64,000 nt of DNA from Thalassobaculum litoreum DSM 18839. GTDB taxonomy: Bacteria; Pseudomonadota; Alphaproteobacteria; Thalassobaculales; Thalassobaculaceae. The translations under genes were made by a program, and so were the position numbers. Positions 18,171 to 27,459 of this stretch are shown here, in pieces; the stretch's first letter is position 1, and every line of letters begins with the position of its first letter. The notes below the pieces were generated by a model that saw nothing but the letters and a program-made list of their open reading frames with translations, had not been told where the DNA came from and made no database searches. The stretch covers positions 1 to 64,000 of the forward strand of contig NZ_FNBW01000014.1 in assembly GCF_900102465.1 (NCBI RefSeq), read 5' to 3'.

Positions 18171-18758
18171 ATGTCGTCCCGCGTCTTCCTGTTCGTCGTC
18201 ACCCTGCTCACCGCGACCCTCGTCGGCACGGTGACCGCCGGCTATTTCATCTGGCAGGCCAAGGACGGCGAGGTCGATGTCGGCGGACCGTTCACCCTGA
18301 CCGACCAGACCGGCCGGCAGGTGACGGAGAAGACCTACCAGGGCGACTGGCAGATCGTGTTCTTCGGCTACACCTATTGTCCCGATATCTGCCCCACGAC
18401 CATGGCGACCGTCACCACGGCGCTGGACGCGCTCGGCCCGCTGGCCGAGAAGGTGACGCCGATCTTCATCACCATCGATCCGGAGCGCGACACGGTCGAG
18501 CAGCTCGCCGGCTACCACGAGTATTTCCACCCGAGCTTCGCCATGCTGACCGGCAGCGAGGAGCAGATCGCCAAGGTCGCCCGGGAATTCCGGGTCTATT
18601 ACGCCAAGGCCGACGATGAGGGCGCGTCCGACTACCTGATGGACCACTCCTCCATCACCTACCTGCTCGATCCGAACGGCCGGTACGTCACCCATTTCAA
18701 CCATGGCATCGCGCCGGAGAAGATGGCGGAGACCCTGCGCCAATATATCGGGGGCTGA
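18171..18758 (+). CDS. SCO1/SenC family copper chaperone
   Basis: 195 aa. An N-terminal signal anchor (residues 5-27) puts a thioredoxin-like domain in the periplasm. Copper ligands are Cys70 and Cys74 in YTYCPDICPTT and His159 in LMDHSSITYLLDP. Family members deliver copper to the CuA or CuB site of cytochrome oxidase or keep its cysteines reduced. In Rhodobacter, senC lies beside regA; here it is about 9 kb from regA. A site AAGGGTGATCCC precedes the chosen ATG. It is divergent from cobK. Confidence 0.92.
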   Translation: MSSRVFLFVVTLLTATLVGTVTAGYFIWQAKDGEVDVGGPFTLTDQTGRQVTEKTYQGDWQIVFFGYTYCPDICPTTMATVTTALDALGPLAEKVTPIFITIDPERDTVEQLAGYHEYFHPSFAMLTGSEEQIAKVAREFRVYYAKADDEGASDYLMDHSSITYLLDPNGRYVTHFNHGIAPEKMAETLRQYIGG

Positions 18759-18842
18759 GGCACCGCCGCGGCGCGCGGGCGCTTGATTGCCGTGGAACTG
18801 CGCAATATGGTCGGCGCTCAACATACCGCCCGGAGGAAACCG

Positions 18843-19763
18843 ATGAGCGAGCGCATCAAAGGCGTGATGGCCGCAGGCCTGACCGCGTTCAACGACGATC
18901 TGTCGATCGATGTCCAGGGCACCCTCGATCACAGCAAGTGGCTGCTCGCCAATGGCTGCGACGGGGTGCTGCTGTTCGGCACCACGGGCGAGGCGAACTC
19001 GCTGTCCCTGAAGGAGCGTCTGGACTTCCTCGACGTGCTCGGCGAGTCCGGGCTGCCGATGGACCGGATGATGATCGGCACCGGCTGCTGCTCCTTGCCG
19101 GAAACGGTCGAACTGACCAAGAAGACCCTGGAGATCGGCATCGAGTCGGCGCTGATGCTGCCGCCGTTCTACTACAAGAACCCGAGCGACGACGGCCTGT
19201 TCGCCCATTTCGCGCGGGTGGTCGAGGCGGTCGGCGACGACCGGATGAAGATCTATCTCTACCACTTCCCGCAGATGTCGGCGGTGCCGTTCAGCCACGA
19301 CCTGATCGGCCGGTTCCTGAAGGAATTCCCCGGCGTGTTCTGCGGCATCAAGGACAGCTCCGGCGACTTCGCCAACATGAAGGCGATGGCCGAGGCGTTC
19401 GACGGTTTCGACGTCTTCGCCGGCACCGAGCGCTATCTGCTCGACACCCTGAAGGCCGGCGGCGTCGGCACGATCACCGCGACCGGCAACTGCACCTCGT
19501 CGCTCTGCGGCGCGGTCTATGCCGCCTGGAAGGCCGGCGCGCCGGACATGGAGGGTCTGCAGGAGCAGCTCACCGCCCAGCGTCTGGCGCTGCAGAACTA
19601 CCCGGCGGCCGCCGGTCTCAAGGAACTGCTGGCCCGCGAGAGCGGCAAGGCGTCCTGGCGCAACGTGCGCGCGCCGTTCCTGCCGCTGCCGAAGGAAAAG
19701 GCCGACGCGCTGGCCGCCGACATGGCCAAGGTGAACTGGCAGCTCCCGGCGATGGCGGCGTAA
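18843..19763 (+). CDS. DapA/NanA family class I aldolase
   Basis: 306 aa. It has the TIM-barrel signatures FGTTGE (45-50) and the Schiff-base Lys170 in CGIKDSSGDF. Tyr140 in YLYHFPQMSAV is the catalytic tyrosine position, although the usual YNxP is replaced by YHFP. The DapA-family proton-relay loop (TTGE) is intact. The motif differences and the isolated position (no lysine genes nearby) make a true dihydrodipicolinate synthase less likely than an aldolase or lyase for a 2-keto sugar acid or similar. GGAGG precedes the start at 18843 by 6 bases, which decides it over an earlier in-frame ATG at 18810. Confidence 0.85.
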   Translation: MSERIKGVMAAGLTAFNDDLSIDVQGTLDHSKWLLANGCDGVLLFGTTGEANSLSLKERLDFLDVLGESGLPMDRMMIGTGCCSLPETVELTKKTLEIGIESALMLPPFYYKNPSDDGLFAHFARVVEAVGDDRMKIYLYHFPQMSAVPFSHDLIGRFLKEFPGVFCGIKDSSGDFANMKAMAEAFDGFDVFAGTERYLLDTLKAGGVGTITATGNCTSSLCGAVYAAWKAGAPDMEGLQEQLTAQRLALQNYPAAAGLKELLARESGKASWRNVRAPFLPLPKEKADALAADMAKVNWQLPAMAA

Positions 19764-19780
19764 GGGCGCTCCCCGAGCGC

Positions 19781-20049
19781 CACCGTCTCCCTGGCCTCGC
19801 GCCTGGGTCCAGACGCGTTACCTGCTGGAGCGCTCGGCGATAGCATCCCGACGCTCCGGCACGCTCCCTCTCCAGATCCCGGCGCAGGGCCGGGAAGACG
19901 GAAAGGGGAGTACGACAACAACGTCATATCCACCGTCTCCCCGGCCTCGCGCCGGGGCCCAGGGGGGCACCTGCTTGGAGCCTTCGGTCATAGGGCCCTG
20001 ACGCTTCGGCTCGCGTCCTCTCTCGGTCCCGGGCAGGGCCGGGAAGACG
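19781..20049. repeat. Two tandem ~120-bp repeats rich in hairpins
   Basis: Copy A (19781-19900) and copy B (19931-20049) both start CACCGTCTCCC.GGCCTCGCGCC and end GGGCCGGGAAGACG, with a 30-bp spacer. Copy B contains the CCCCGGC...GCCGGGG stem. They fill the 302-bp spacer between the facing aldolase and DMT-transporter genes, where no gene is seen. The core stem resembles that at 8186-8204. Confidence 0.7.
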
Positions 20050-20065
20050 ATCAGGGTGAGCGGGA

Positions 20066-20965
20066 TCAGGCCGGCTTCGCCCTGGTGGTCCGGTTGACCA
20101 GGTACACCCCGGCGAACACCAGGACCACCGTCGCCCAGAGCCAGGGCGACGGCACCTCGCCGAAGATCGCGAATCCCCAGAACAGTCCGGCCACGTTCAC
20201 CACGTAGCTGACCTGGCTGAGATAGACCGGGCCGGCGCGCTCGTTGATCTCGAAATACATGATGTAGGCCACGCAGGTGATGACGATCTGCCCGGTCATC
20301 GCCAGGTCGTGCGCCGTCGGTCCCTCGGCGAAGAGCGGGTGGAACGTCCCTGTCGCGAGCATCACCGGCAGGCTGGCCACCGAGGCCGTCGCCATCATGC
20401 CCAGCGCCGCCGCCAGCGAGGACGTTCCGGCCGGACGCAGGCGGGCGGCGAGGATGCCGTTGGTGGCGTAGAACACCGGCGTCAGCATGCCGAACAGCAC
20501 CCAGCCGGTCATGTCGGCGCTCGGTAGGCTGGCATCCGGCACCACCAGGAACAGCACGCCGATCAGCCCGAGGGTCAGCCCGGCCAGGGCCAGCGGCTCG
20601 AACCGCTGCAGCCCCAGCGTCACCGCCAGGGTGAAGGTCATCATCGGCACGGTGGTCACCAGGGTGGAGATGATCCCCGCCGGCACGTGCAGAGCGGTGG
20701 TGACGATGGTGATGCTCGGGAGCACGGTGCCGACCAGCCCGGTCGCAGCGTAAAGCAGCAGATGGCGCCGGCTCGTCGGCACCTTGATGCCGGCCCGGTA
20801 GCAGACCGCGAACAGGAACAGGGTCGCCCCGGTGGTCTGCATCCAGACATAGGCCAGCGGATGGATGCCGCCGAGCACCGCCGTCTTCGACAGCGAGAAG
20901 GACAGGCCCCAGAGGTTGCCCAGGATCAGCATCAGGACCAGGGGCAGATGCCGGGCCGGGATCAT
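20066..20965 (-). CDS. DMT superfamily (EamA) transporter
   Basis: 299 aa with about ten hydrophobic helices in two EamA halves; the first half begins LILGNLWGLSFSLSKTAV and the second contains ATNGILAARL. Such proteins export metabolites or amino acids; the substrate is unknown. It lies 31 bp downstream of the SLC13 gene on the same strand, so a shared transcript is likely. Confidence 0.88.
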   Translation of the reverse strand: MIPARHLPLVLMLILGNLWGLSFSLSKTAVLGGIHPLAYVWMQTTGATLFLFAVCYRAGIKVPTSRRHLLLYAATGLVGTVLPSITIVTTALHVPAGIISTLVTTVPMMTFTLAVTLGLQRFEPLALAGLTLGLIGVLFLVVPDASLPSADMTGWVLFGMLTPVFYATNGILAARLRPAGTSSLAAALGMMATASVASLPVMLATGTFHPLFAEGPTAHDLAMTGQIVITCVAYIMYFEINERAGPVYLSQVSYVVNVAGLFWGFAIFGEVPSPWLWATVVLVFAGVYLVNRTTRAKPA

Positions 20966-20996
20966 GCGGCCCTCCTCGCGACCCGGGCCGACAGGG

Positions 20997-22784
<1,788 letters not shown>

Positions 22785-22821
22785 CGGAGGATCCGGCGGT
22801 AGGGCCGAGTTGCGGGGGCTC

Positions 22822-22852
22822 AATGCCTCCTCGGACATTCCCTGGAGGCATT
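22822..22852. repeat. 9-bp inverted repeat upstream of the SLC13 gene
   Basis: AATGCCTCC (22822-22830) and GGAGGCATT (22844-22852) pair around 13 bases. Read on the minus strand it falls in the leader of the SLC13 mRNA and includes the alternative start at 22836-22838. It could limit translation or serve as an operator in the divergent region. Confidence 0.45.
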
Positions 22853-22911
22853 AATCCTTTCTTTACATGGCTCTGTTTAGCTTATCCGACGAAAGTTGGG
22901 GAGTATCGATC

Positions 22912-23079
22912 ATGCCCTTGGATGCCCGTCCTGCCTCGGATGCGGGTGATAGCGGCTACCTGCTTCCGGGCGAAGCAGCGGCGCTGACACCGGTCGGCAC
23001 GATCCGCGAGCCGTATTTCGCCAGCCTCATCGACGTGGTGCGTGAGATCATCGCCGACGACCTGCCGGTGGCGGAGTAG
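22912..23079 (+). CDS. Small hypothetical protein
   Basis: 55 aa from the ATG at 22912 (MPLDARP...), with GGGGAGT 7 bases upstream; an earlier in-frame ATG at 22867 would add 15 residues. No signal peptide or membrane segment. The C-terminal half IREPYFASLIDVVREIIADDLPVAE looks like an amphipathic helix. It sits divergent from the SLC13 gene and faces a PAS_5 gene. High G+C at third codon positions supports coding, but no family is recognised. Confidence 0.45.
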   Translation: MPLDARPASDAGDSGYLLPGEAAALTPVGTIREPYFASLIDVVREIIADDLPVAE

Positions 23080-23118
23080 CGGCACCCACGCCACAAACCG
23101 GCGCAACAACTGGCGCTC

Positions 23119-23697
23119 CTACCGCCGCAAATCAGACCAGCGCACGTCCTTGGTGATCAGGCCGTTCGAGAACTGGTCCTGGCTCCTCTCGTCCTCATCG
23201 AACATCGCAAATCCCAGGAGATGGTCGGCGGTCCGACCGTCGCCACCCAGCGGCAGCATGACCCGGCGCGCGGTGACCGACGGGCCGCGGATCGAGGCGT
23301 GCTGGGTGTAGGAGTAGTAGGCGCTCGGCCCGGAGGCGACCCGCCGCCAGCGCTCCAGAATGAGATCCGCGCTCCGGTCGGAGAACAGATCGCTGATCCG
23401 CGTGCCCTTCAGGGTCCGGTCATACCGCTCGGCGACGGCCTCGCCCGCCAGCCGGTAGACGAAATCCCCGTCGGGCAGAACATCGACGACGTAGATCCGC
23501 GACAGGGCCCAGGGAATGTCCACCGGATCGATGTCGCCGAAGGCGGGCATCCAGGCCTCGCCGCGCTTGTCGATCCAGTATTTCACGAAATCATGCATCG
23601 CGCGGGGCGCGTCCGATCCCACCAGGGCCTCCAGAGGGACCGTGATCCCCGAGGCGGCGTCCGGGTCGGTGGGCATGTCGGGGCGGTTGCTGGACAT
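23119..23697 (-). CDS. PAS_5 domain protein
   Basis: 192 aa. The core IPWALSRIYVVDVLPDGDFVYRLAGEAVAERYDRTLKGTRISDL (read in parts: LSRIYVVDVLP, then FVYRLAGEAVAERY) is the PAS_5 sensor fold common in Rhodospirillales, where several copies per genome are usual. No output domain follows. Ligand and partner are unknown. A second PAS_5 protein is encoded at 26690-27271. An in-frame ATG 9 bases upstream (23706) is an alternative start. Confidence 0.75.
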   Translation of the reverse strand: MSSNRPDMPTDPDAASGITVPLEALVGSDAPRAMHDFVKYWIDKRGEAWMPAFGDIDPVDIPWALSRIYVVDVLPDGDFVYRLAGEAVAERYDRTLKGTRISDLFSDRSADLILERWRRVASGPSAYYSYTQHASIRGPSVTARRVMLPLGGDGRTADHLLGFAMFDEDERSQDQFSNGLITKDVRWSDLRR

Positions 23698-23730
23698 CGG
23701 GATCAAGGGGGTGTCACCCAGGCTTCGGCG

Positions 23731-24717
23731 TCAGAACATGGTTTCGATGACCCGGTCGGGCGGCGTGTGTCCGTCGACGAAGGTCTTCACGTTGATGATG
23801 ACCTTGTCGCCCATGTCCTGACGGCCTTCGATCGTGGCGCTGCCCATATGCGGCAGCAGCACTACGTTATCCAGGTCGAGCAGCCCGCTGGCGACCTCCG
23901 GCTCGTGCTCGTAGACATCGAGCCCGGCGCCGGCGATCCGGCGCTCCTTAAGCGCCTCCACCAGGGCCTCCTGGTCGACCACCTCGCCGCGGGCGGTGTT
24001 CACCACATAGGCATGGGGCTGCATCAGGGCGAGCCGCCGCCGGTTCATCAGGTGATAGGTGGCCGGCGTGTGGGGACAGTTCAATGACAGAATGTCCATG
24101 CGCCCGACCATCTGGTCGAGATTGTCCCAGTAGGTCGCCTCGAGCTCGTTCTCGATATCGGCATGGACGGGTTTGCGGTTGTGGTAGTGCACCGAGAGGC
24201 CGAAGCCGCGGGCGCGGCGGGCGACCGCCTGGCCGATCCGGCCCATGCCGACGATGCCCAGGCGCTTGCCGTGGATCCGGTGGCCGAGCATCCGGGTCGG
24301 TGCCCAGCCGGTCCATTTGCCCGAGGTGATCAGGGCGTTGCCCTCCACCAGCCGCCGCGGGACGGCCAGGATCAGCGCCATGACCATGTCGGCGGTGTCC
24401 TCGGTCAGGACGCCGGGGGTGTTGGTGACGGTGATGCCGCGGGCCTTGGCCGCGCGCAGGTCGATATGGTCGACGCCGGTGCCGAACGAGGCGATCAGCT
24501 TCAGCCGCTCGCCGGCCTGCTCGATCAGGCTGCCGTCGATCCGGTCGGTCACGGTCGGCACCAGCACGTCGCAGTCTCGCGCGGCGGCGGCGAGCTGGTC
24601 GCGGCTCATCGGTTCGTCCGACAGGTTCAGGACGGTCGAGAACAGTTCCATCATCCGGGTTTCCACCGGATCGGGAAGCTTTCGCGTGACGACGACGCGC
24701 TTCTTCGACTGCGGCAT
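23731..24717 (-). CDS. D-isomer 2-hydroxyacid dehydrogenase (glyoxylate/hydroxypyruvate reductase type)
   Basis: 328 aa. The NAD(P) site is GMGRIGQAVARRA (158-170), and the catalytic triad is Arg243 in NTARGE, Glu272 in DVYEHEP and His290 in LPHMGSA, all intact. It probably reduces glyoxylate or hydroxypyruvate; other 2-keto acids are possible. The NADH or NADPH preference cannot be settled by eye. The gene is 24 bp upstream of the PAS_5 gene's extended start on the same strand. Confidence 0.9.
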   Translation of the reverse strand: MPQSKKRVVVTRKLPDPVETRMMELFSTVLNLSDEPMSRDQLAAAARDCDVLVPTVTDRIDGSLIEQAGERLKLIASFGTGVDHIDLRAAKARGITVTNTPGVLTEDTADMVMALILAVPRRLVEGNALITSGKWTGWAPTRMLGHRIHGKRLGIVGMGRIGQAVARRARGFGLSVHYHNRKPVHADIENELEATYWDNLDQMVGRMDILSLNCPHTPATYHLMNRRRLALMQPHAYVVNTARGEVVDQEALVEALKERRIAGAGLDVYEHEPEVASGLLDLDNVVLLPHMGSATIEGRQDMGDKVIINVKTFVDGHTPPDRVIETMF

Positions 24718-24948
24718 GCTCTCCTCCCGGCGATCGATCCGGCCGCGATGGGCACGAGCCCGGCCGCGCCCGGCGGTGGGGTAGCAGGGTCGCGGCGTCC
24801 TGTCACCTGCGTCGATGCGGCCGCCGGCCCCTGTCCCCCGGCACGGGCGAGACGACGATGTATATTGTAGTGCGTGGCCTTAACGAGCGCCATGGATAGC
24901 GGTATAAGACCCGTGGACCGATATCCCACCGCGACATCCGGAGCCCCA

Positions 24949-25470
24949 ATGCGCGCCTTCGTCCTGCTCCTCGTCGCCCTCCTGGCCGCACCGGCGGCGG
25001 CGGGAGCGCAGTCCGGCGCGAGCCGGTCGGCCATGACCTCGGTCGGCACCGAGACCGGCCTGCCGATTCCGCGCTTCGTCACCCTGCGGGCGCGCGAGGT
25101 GAATGTCCGCACCGGGCCCGGCGTGCGCTATCCGATCGACTGGGTGTTCCAGCGCCCGAACCTGCCGGTGGAGGTGGTCGCCGAGTTCGACACCTGGCGC
25201 AAGATCCGCGACTTCGAGGGCACCGAGGGCTGGGTGCACCAGTCCATGCTGTCCGGCCGGCGCACGGTGATCGTGATCACCGCCGTTCGTCTGCTGCGCA
25301 GTGAGCCGGCGGAGAGTTCGCCGCCGATGGCGCGGCTGGAGCCGGGCGTGATCGCCTGGCTGGAGGCCTGCCGCGCCGACTGGTGCGAGGTCGAGGTCGC
25401 CGGCATCGACGGCTGGCTGCGCCGCGGCGACGTCTGGGGCGTGCGCGCGGACGAGTCGGTCGAGGAATAG
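24949..25470 (+). CDS. Secreted SH3-domain protein
   Basis: 173 aa. A clear Sec signal peptide (MRAFVLLLVALLAAPAAAGAQ) decides the start at 24949 over an upstream in-frame ATG. Two bacterial SH3 units follow: VNVRTGPGVRYPIDWVF...EGWVHQSML (about 45-100) and AVRLLRSEPAES...CEVEVAGIDGWLRRGDVWG (about 105-165). Such proteins bind cell-wall peptides or act as envelope accessory factors. The stop is 6 bp from the facing epimerase gene. Confidence 0.82.
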   Translation: MRAFVLLLVALLAAPAAAGAQSGASRSAMTSVGTETGLPIPRFVTLRAREVNVRTGPGVRYPIDWVFQRPNLPVEVVAEFDTWRKIRDFEGTEGWVHQSMLSGRRTVIVITAVRLLRSEPAESSPPMARLEPGVIAWLEACRADWCEVEVAGIDGWLRRGDVWGVRADESVEE

Positions 25471-25476
25471 TTCCCG

Positions 25477-26490
25477 TCAGGGCCGTGCCGAAGCCCGATG
25501 ATAGCGCTTGAACCAGTCGACGAAGCGCGGGATGCCGTCCTCGATCGAGGTCGCCGGTCGGTAGCCGAGGTCCCGGGTGCTGGCCGCGATGTCGGCATAG
25601 GTCTCGACCACGTCGCCGGCCTGCATCGGCTTCATGTCGAGCTCGGCGGCGCGGCCGCAGGCGGTCTCGATCACCCGGATATAGTCGAGCAGGGCGACAG
25701 GTTCGTGGTTGCCCAGGTTGTACAGAACGCACGGCGGCGCGCCGTCGGTGCCGGCGGGCGGACGGTCGAGGGCGGCGAGGACGCCGGCGACGATGTCGTC
25801 GATATAGGTGAAGTCGCGCCGCATCCGGCCGTGGTTGAACACCTGGATCGGCTCGCCCCGCAGGATCCGCTCGGTGAACAGCCAGGGTGACATGTCGGGC
25901 CGGCCCCAGGGGCCGTAGACGGTGAAGAACCGCAGGCCGGTGGCGGGGATGCCGTACAGGCTGGCATAGCTGTAGGTCATCACCTCGTTGGCCTTCTTGG
26001 TGGCCCCGTAGAACGACACCGGCCGGTCGACCCTGTCCTCCACCGAGAAGGGGATCTCGCGGTTGGCGCCGTAGACGCTGGAGGAGGAGGCGTAGACCAG
26101 ATGCTTCAGGGCCGGCCGGCCGGCCCTCGCCTCCATCCGGCCGCGGGCCATCTCCAGCATCACCAGATGGCCGATCAGATTGGCGTTGGCGTAGTCGAAC
26201 GGCTCCTGCAGGGAATAGCGCACGCCCGCCTGGGCGCCCAGATGGACGATGCGGTCGATCGCCGGATGGCGCGCGTCGAACGCGGCCATGGCCGCCCGGT
26301 CGGCGAAGTCGATCCGCTCGAAGAGGAAGCCGTTTCGACCCTCGAGCTCGGCCAGCCGCGCCCGTTTCAGGGCGGGGTCGTAATAGGCGTTCAGATTGTC
26401 GATGCCGACCACCTGTTCGCCCCGGTCGAGCAGGGCGCGCACGGTATGCATACCGATGAAGCCGGCGGCACCGGTGACGAGCACGGTCAT
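25477..26490 (-). CDS. NAD-dependent nucleotide-sugar epimerase, UDP-glucuronate 4-epimerase type
   Basis: 337 aa, extended SDR fold. NAD-binding GAAGFIG (7-13), catalytic Ser in ASSSSVYG and Tyr161/Lys165 in SFYGATKKANE. The insert DNLNAYYDPALKRARLAEL and the strand RFFTVYGPWGRPDM are typical of bacterial UDP-glucuronate 4-epimerases (LspL/Cap1J class), which supply UDP-galacturonate for surface polysaccharide. No glycan cluster surrounds it here. Confidence 0.88.
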   Translation of the reverse strand: MTVLVTGAAGFIGMHTVRALLDRGEQVVGIDNLNAYYDPALKRARLAELEGRNGFLFERIDFADRAAMAAFDARHPAIDRIVHLGAQAGVRYSLQEPFDYANANLIGHLVMLEMARGRMEARAGRPALKHLVYASSSSVYGANREIPFSVEDRVDRPVSFYGATKKANEVMTYSYASLYGIPATGLRFFTVYGPWGRPDMSPWLFTERILRGEPIQVFNHGRMRRDFTYIDDIVAGVLAALDRPPAGTDGAPPCVLYNLGNHEPVALLDYIRVIETACGRAAELDMKPMQAGDVVETYADIAASTRDLGYRPATSIEDGIPRFVDWFKRYHRASARP

Positions 26491-26536
26491 CTGCTTAGGG
26501 TCTCCCCGCGGCCCCGTTTGGGGGCCTCGTTCCTAC

Positions 26537-26591
26537 TGCGACGCCTGCTTAACCTCTCGGCCTCGCCGCGTCGAGGCCGAGTCGTGTCGCA
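26537..26591. promoter_or_regulatory. Nested dyad between epimerase and PAS_5 genes
   Basis: CTCGGCCTCG (26556-26565) and CGAGGCCGAG (26572-26581) are perfect 10-bp arms with a 6-base loop. An outer pair TGCGAC (26537-26542) and GTCGCA (26586-26591) frames it. It lies in the divergent spacer, 46 bp from the epimerase start and about 100 bp from the PAS_5 start, suiting an operator or leader hairpin. Confidence 0.45.
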
Positions 26592-26689
26592 TTTCCGCTC
26601 CCGCCGCGGCAGGTGGGCGTCCCGGAGTGAGTAAATCAGTATTTCCTCGAACTTCGGGAGCCAATTTGCTAGCGATATAGTCGGTGGGT

Positions 26690-27271
26690 ATGGGGGACGA
26701 CGTGACGGATGGCGAGGTGACGGAGGAGTGGACCGGGCCACGTCACGTGGTTCTGGAGAGGATCGGTCACGCGCCACGCTGCGCGGCGCTGCTCGACATC
26801 TGGAAAGCGGCCCGGGTCGGCAACGTCATGGCGGCGCGATCCGCCCTGGACCCCATCATCCTGGCCAAGGCCGGCCTTCTGCCCTTCGTCTGGGTCCTGG
26901 AGCGCGACGCCGGCGGTGCCTGCTTTTACCGTCTGATCGGCGAGAGCATCCGGCGGAACTTCAACATGCCGATGCGCGGACGGTACGTGCACGAGATCTT
27001 CGATCAGGACATGAGCCGATTGATCAGCAGCCGCTGCGAGCGGATTCTGTCCGAAGCCGAGATCATGTTCACCAGCGGCCGCGTCTACCGGGACGGCAAG
27101 GCGGTCTACTATGCGCGCCGGCTCGTGCTGCCGCTGCGCGACGAGGACGGCACCGCCCGCTTCCTGATCGGCACGGTGGATCAGTCGGAGATGGGGCGCG
27201 ACACCAACCGGGTCGACAATCCCCGCTTCACCAACGACTTCGTCGCCTTTGTCGGTGTCGAGTCGATTTAG
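26690..27271 (+). CDS. PAS_5 domain protein
   Basis: 193 aa from the ATG at 26690 (a GTG at 26684 is an alternative). LLPFVWVLERDAGGACFYRLIGESIRRNF and the C-terminal strand RRLVLPLRDEDGTARFLIGTVDQ follow the PAS_5 pattern seen at 23119-23697, with low overall identity. No output domain, so it probably signals by partner binding. Stands alone, divergent from the epimerase gene. Confidence 0.72.
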   Translation: MGDDVTDGEVTEEWTGPRHVVLERIGHAPRCAALLDIWKAARVGNVMAARSALDPIILAKAGLLPFVWVLERDAGGACFYRLIGESIRRNFNMPMRGRYVHEIFDQDMSRLISSRCERILSEAEIMFTSGRVYRDGKAVYYARRLVLPLRDEDGTARFLIGTVDQSEMGRDTNRVDNPRFTNDFVAFVGVESI

Positions 27272-27459
27272 CGTCCGGACCGGCCCCGCAGCCCACCTGC
27301 GTGCATTGCCAGGACCGGGCACGTCTGTCGTAATCGACGCTCCGGAGCAGGGGGCGACCGACGGCCGGTTGTCGGTTAGGTCAGTAACCTTTACCTTTGA
27401 GACAGAGGCTCGCATCCCACATCAGGGGGGCACAACCAGACGAGCCGGGAGGCCATGGC

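Noticed and set aside
18843-19763. Genuine dapA for lysine synthesis
   Set aside because: Catalytic Lys170 fits the superfamily, but the YHFP motif and lack of lysine genes nearby do not support that specific role.
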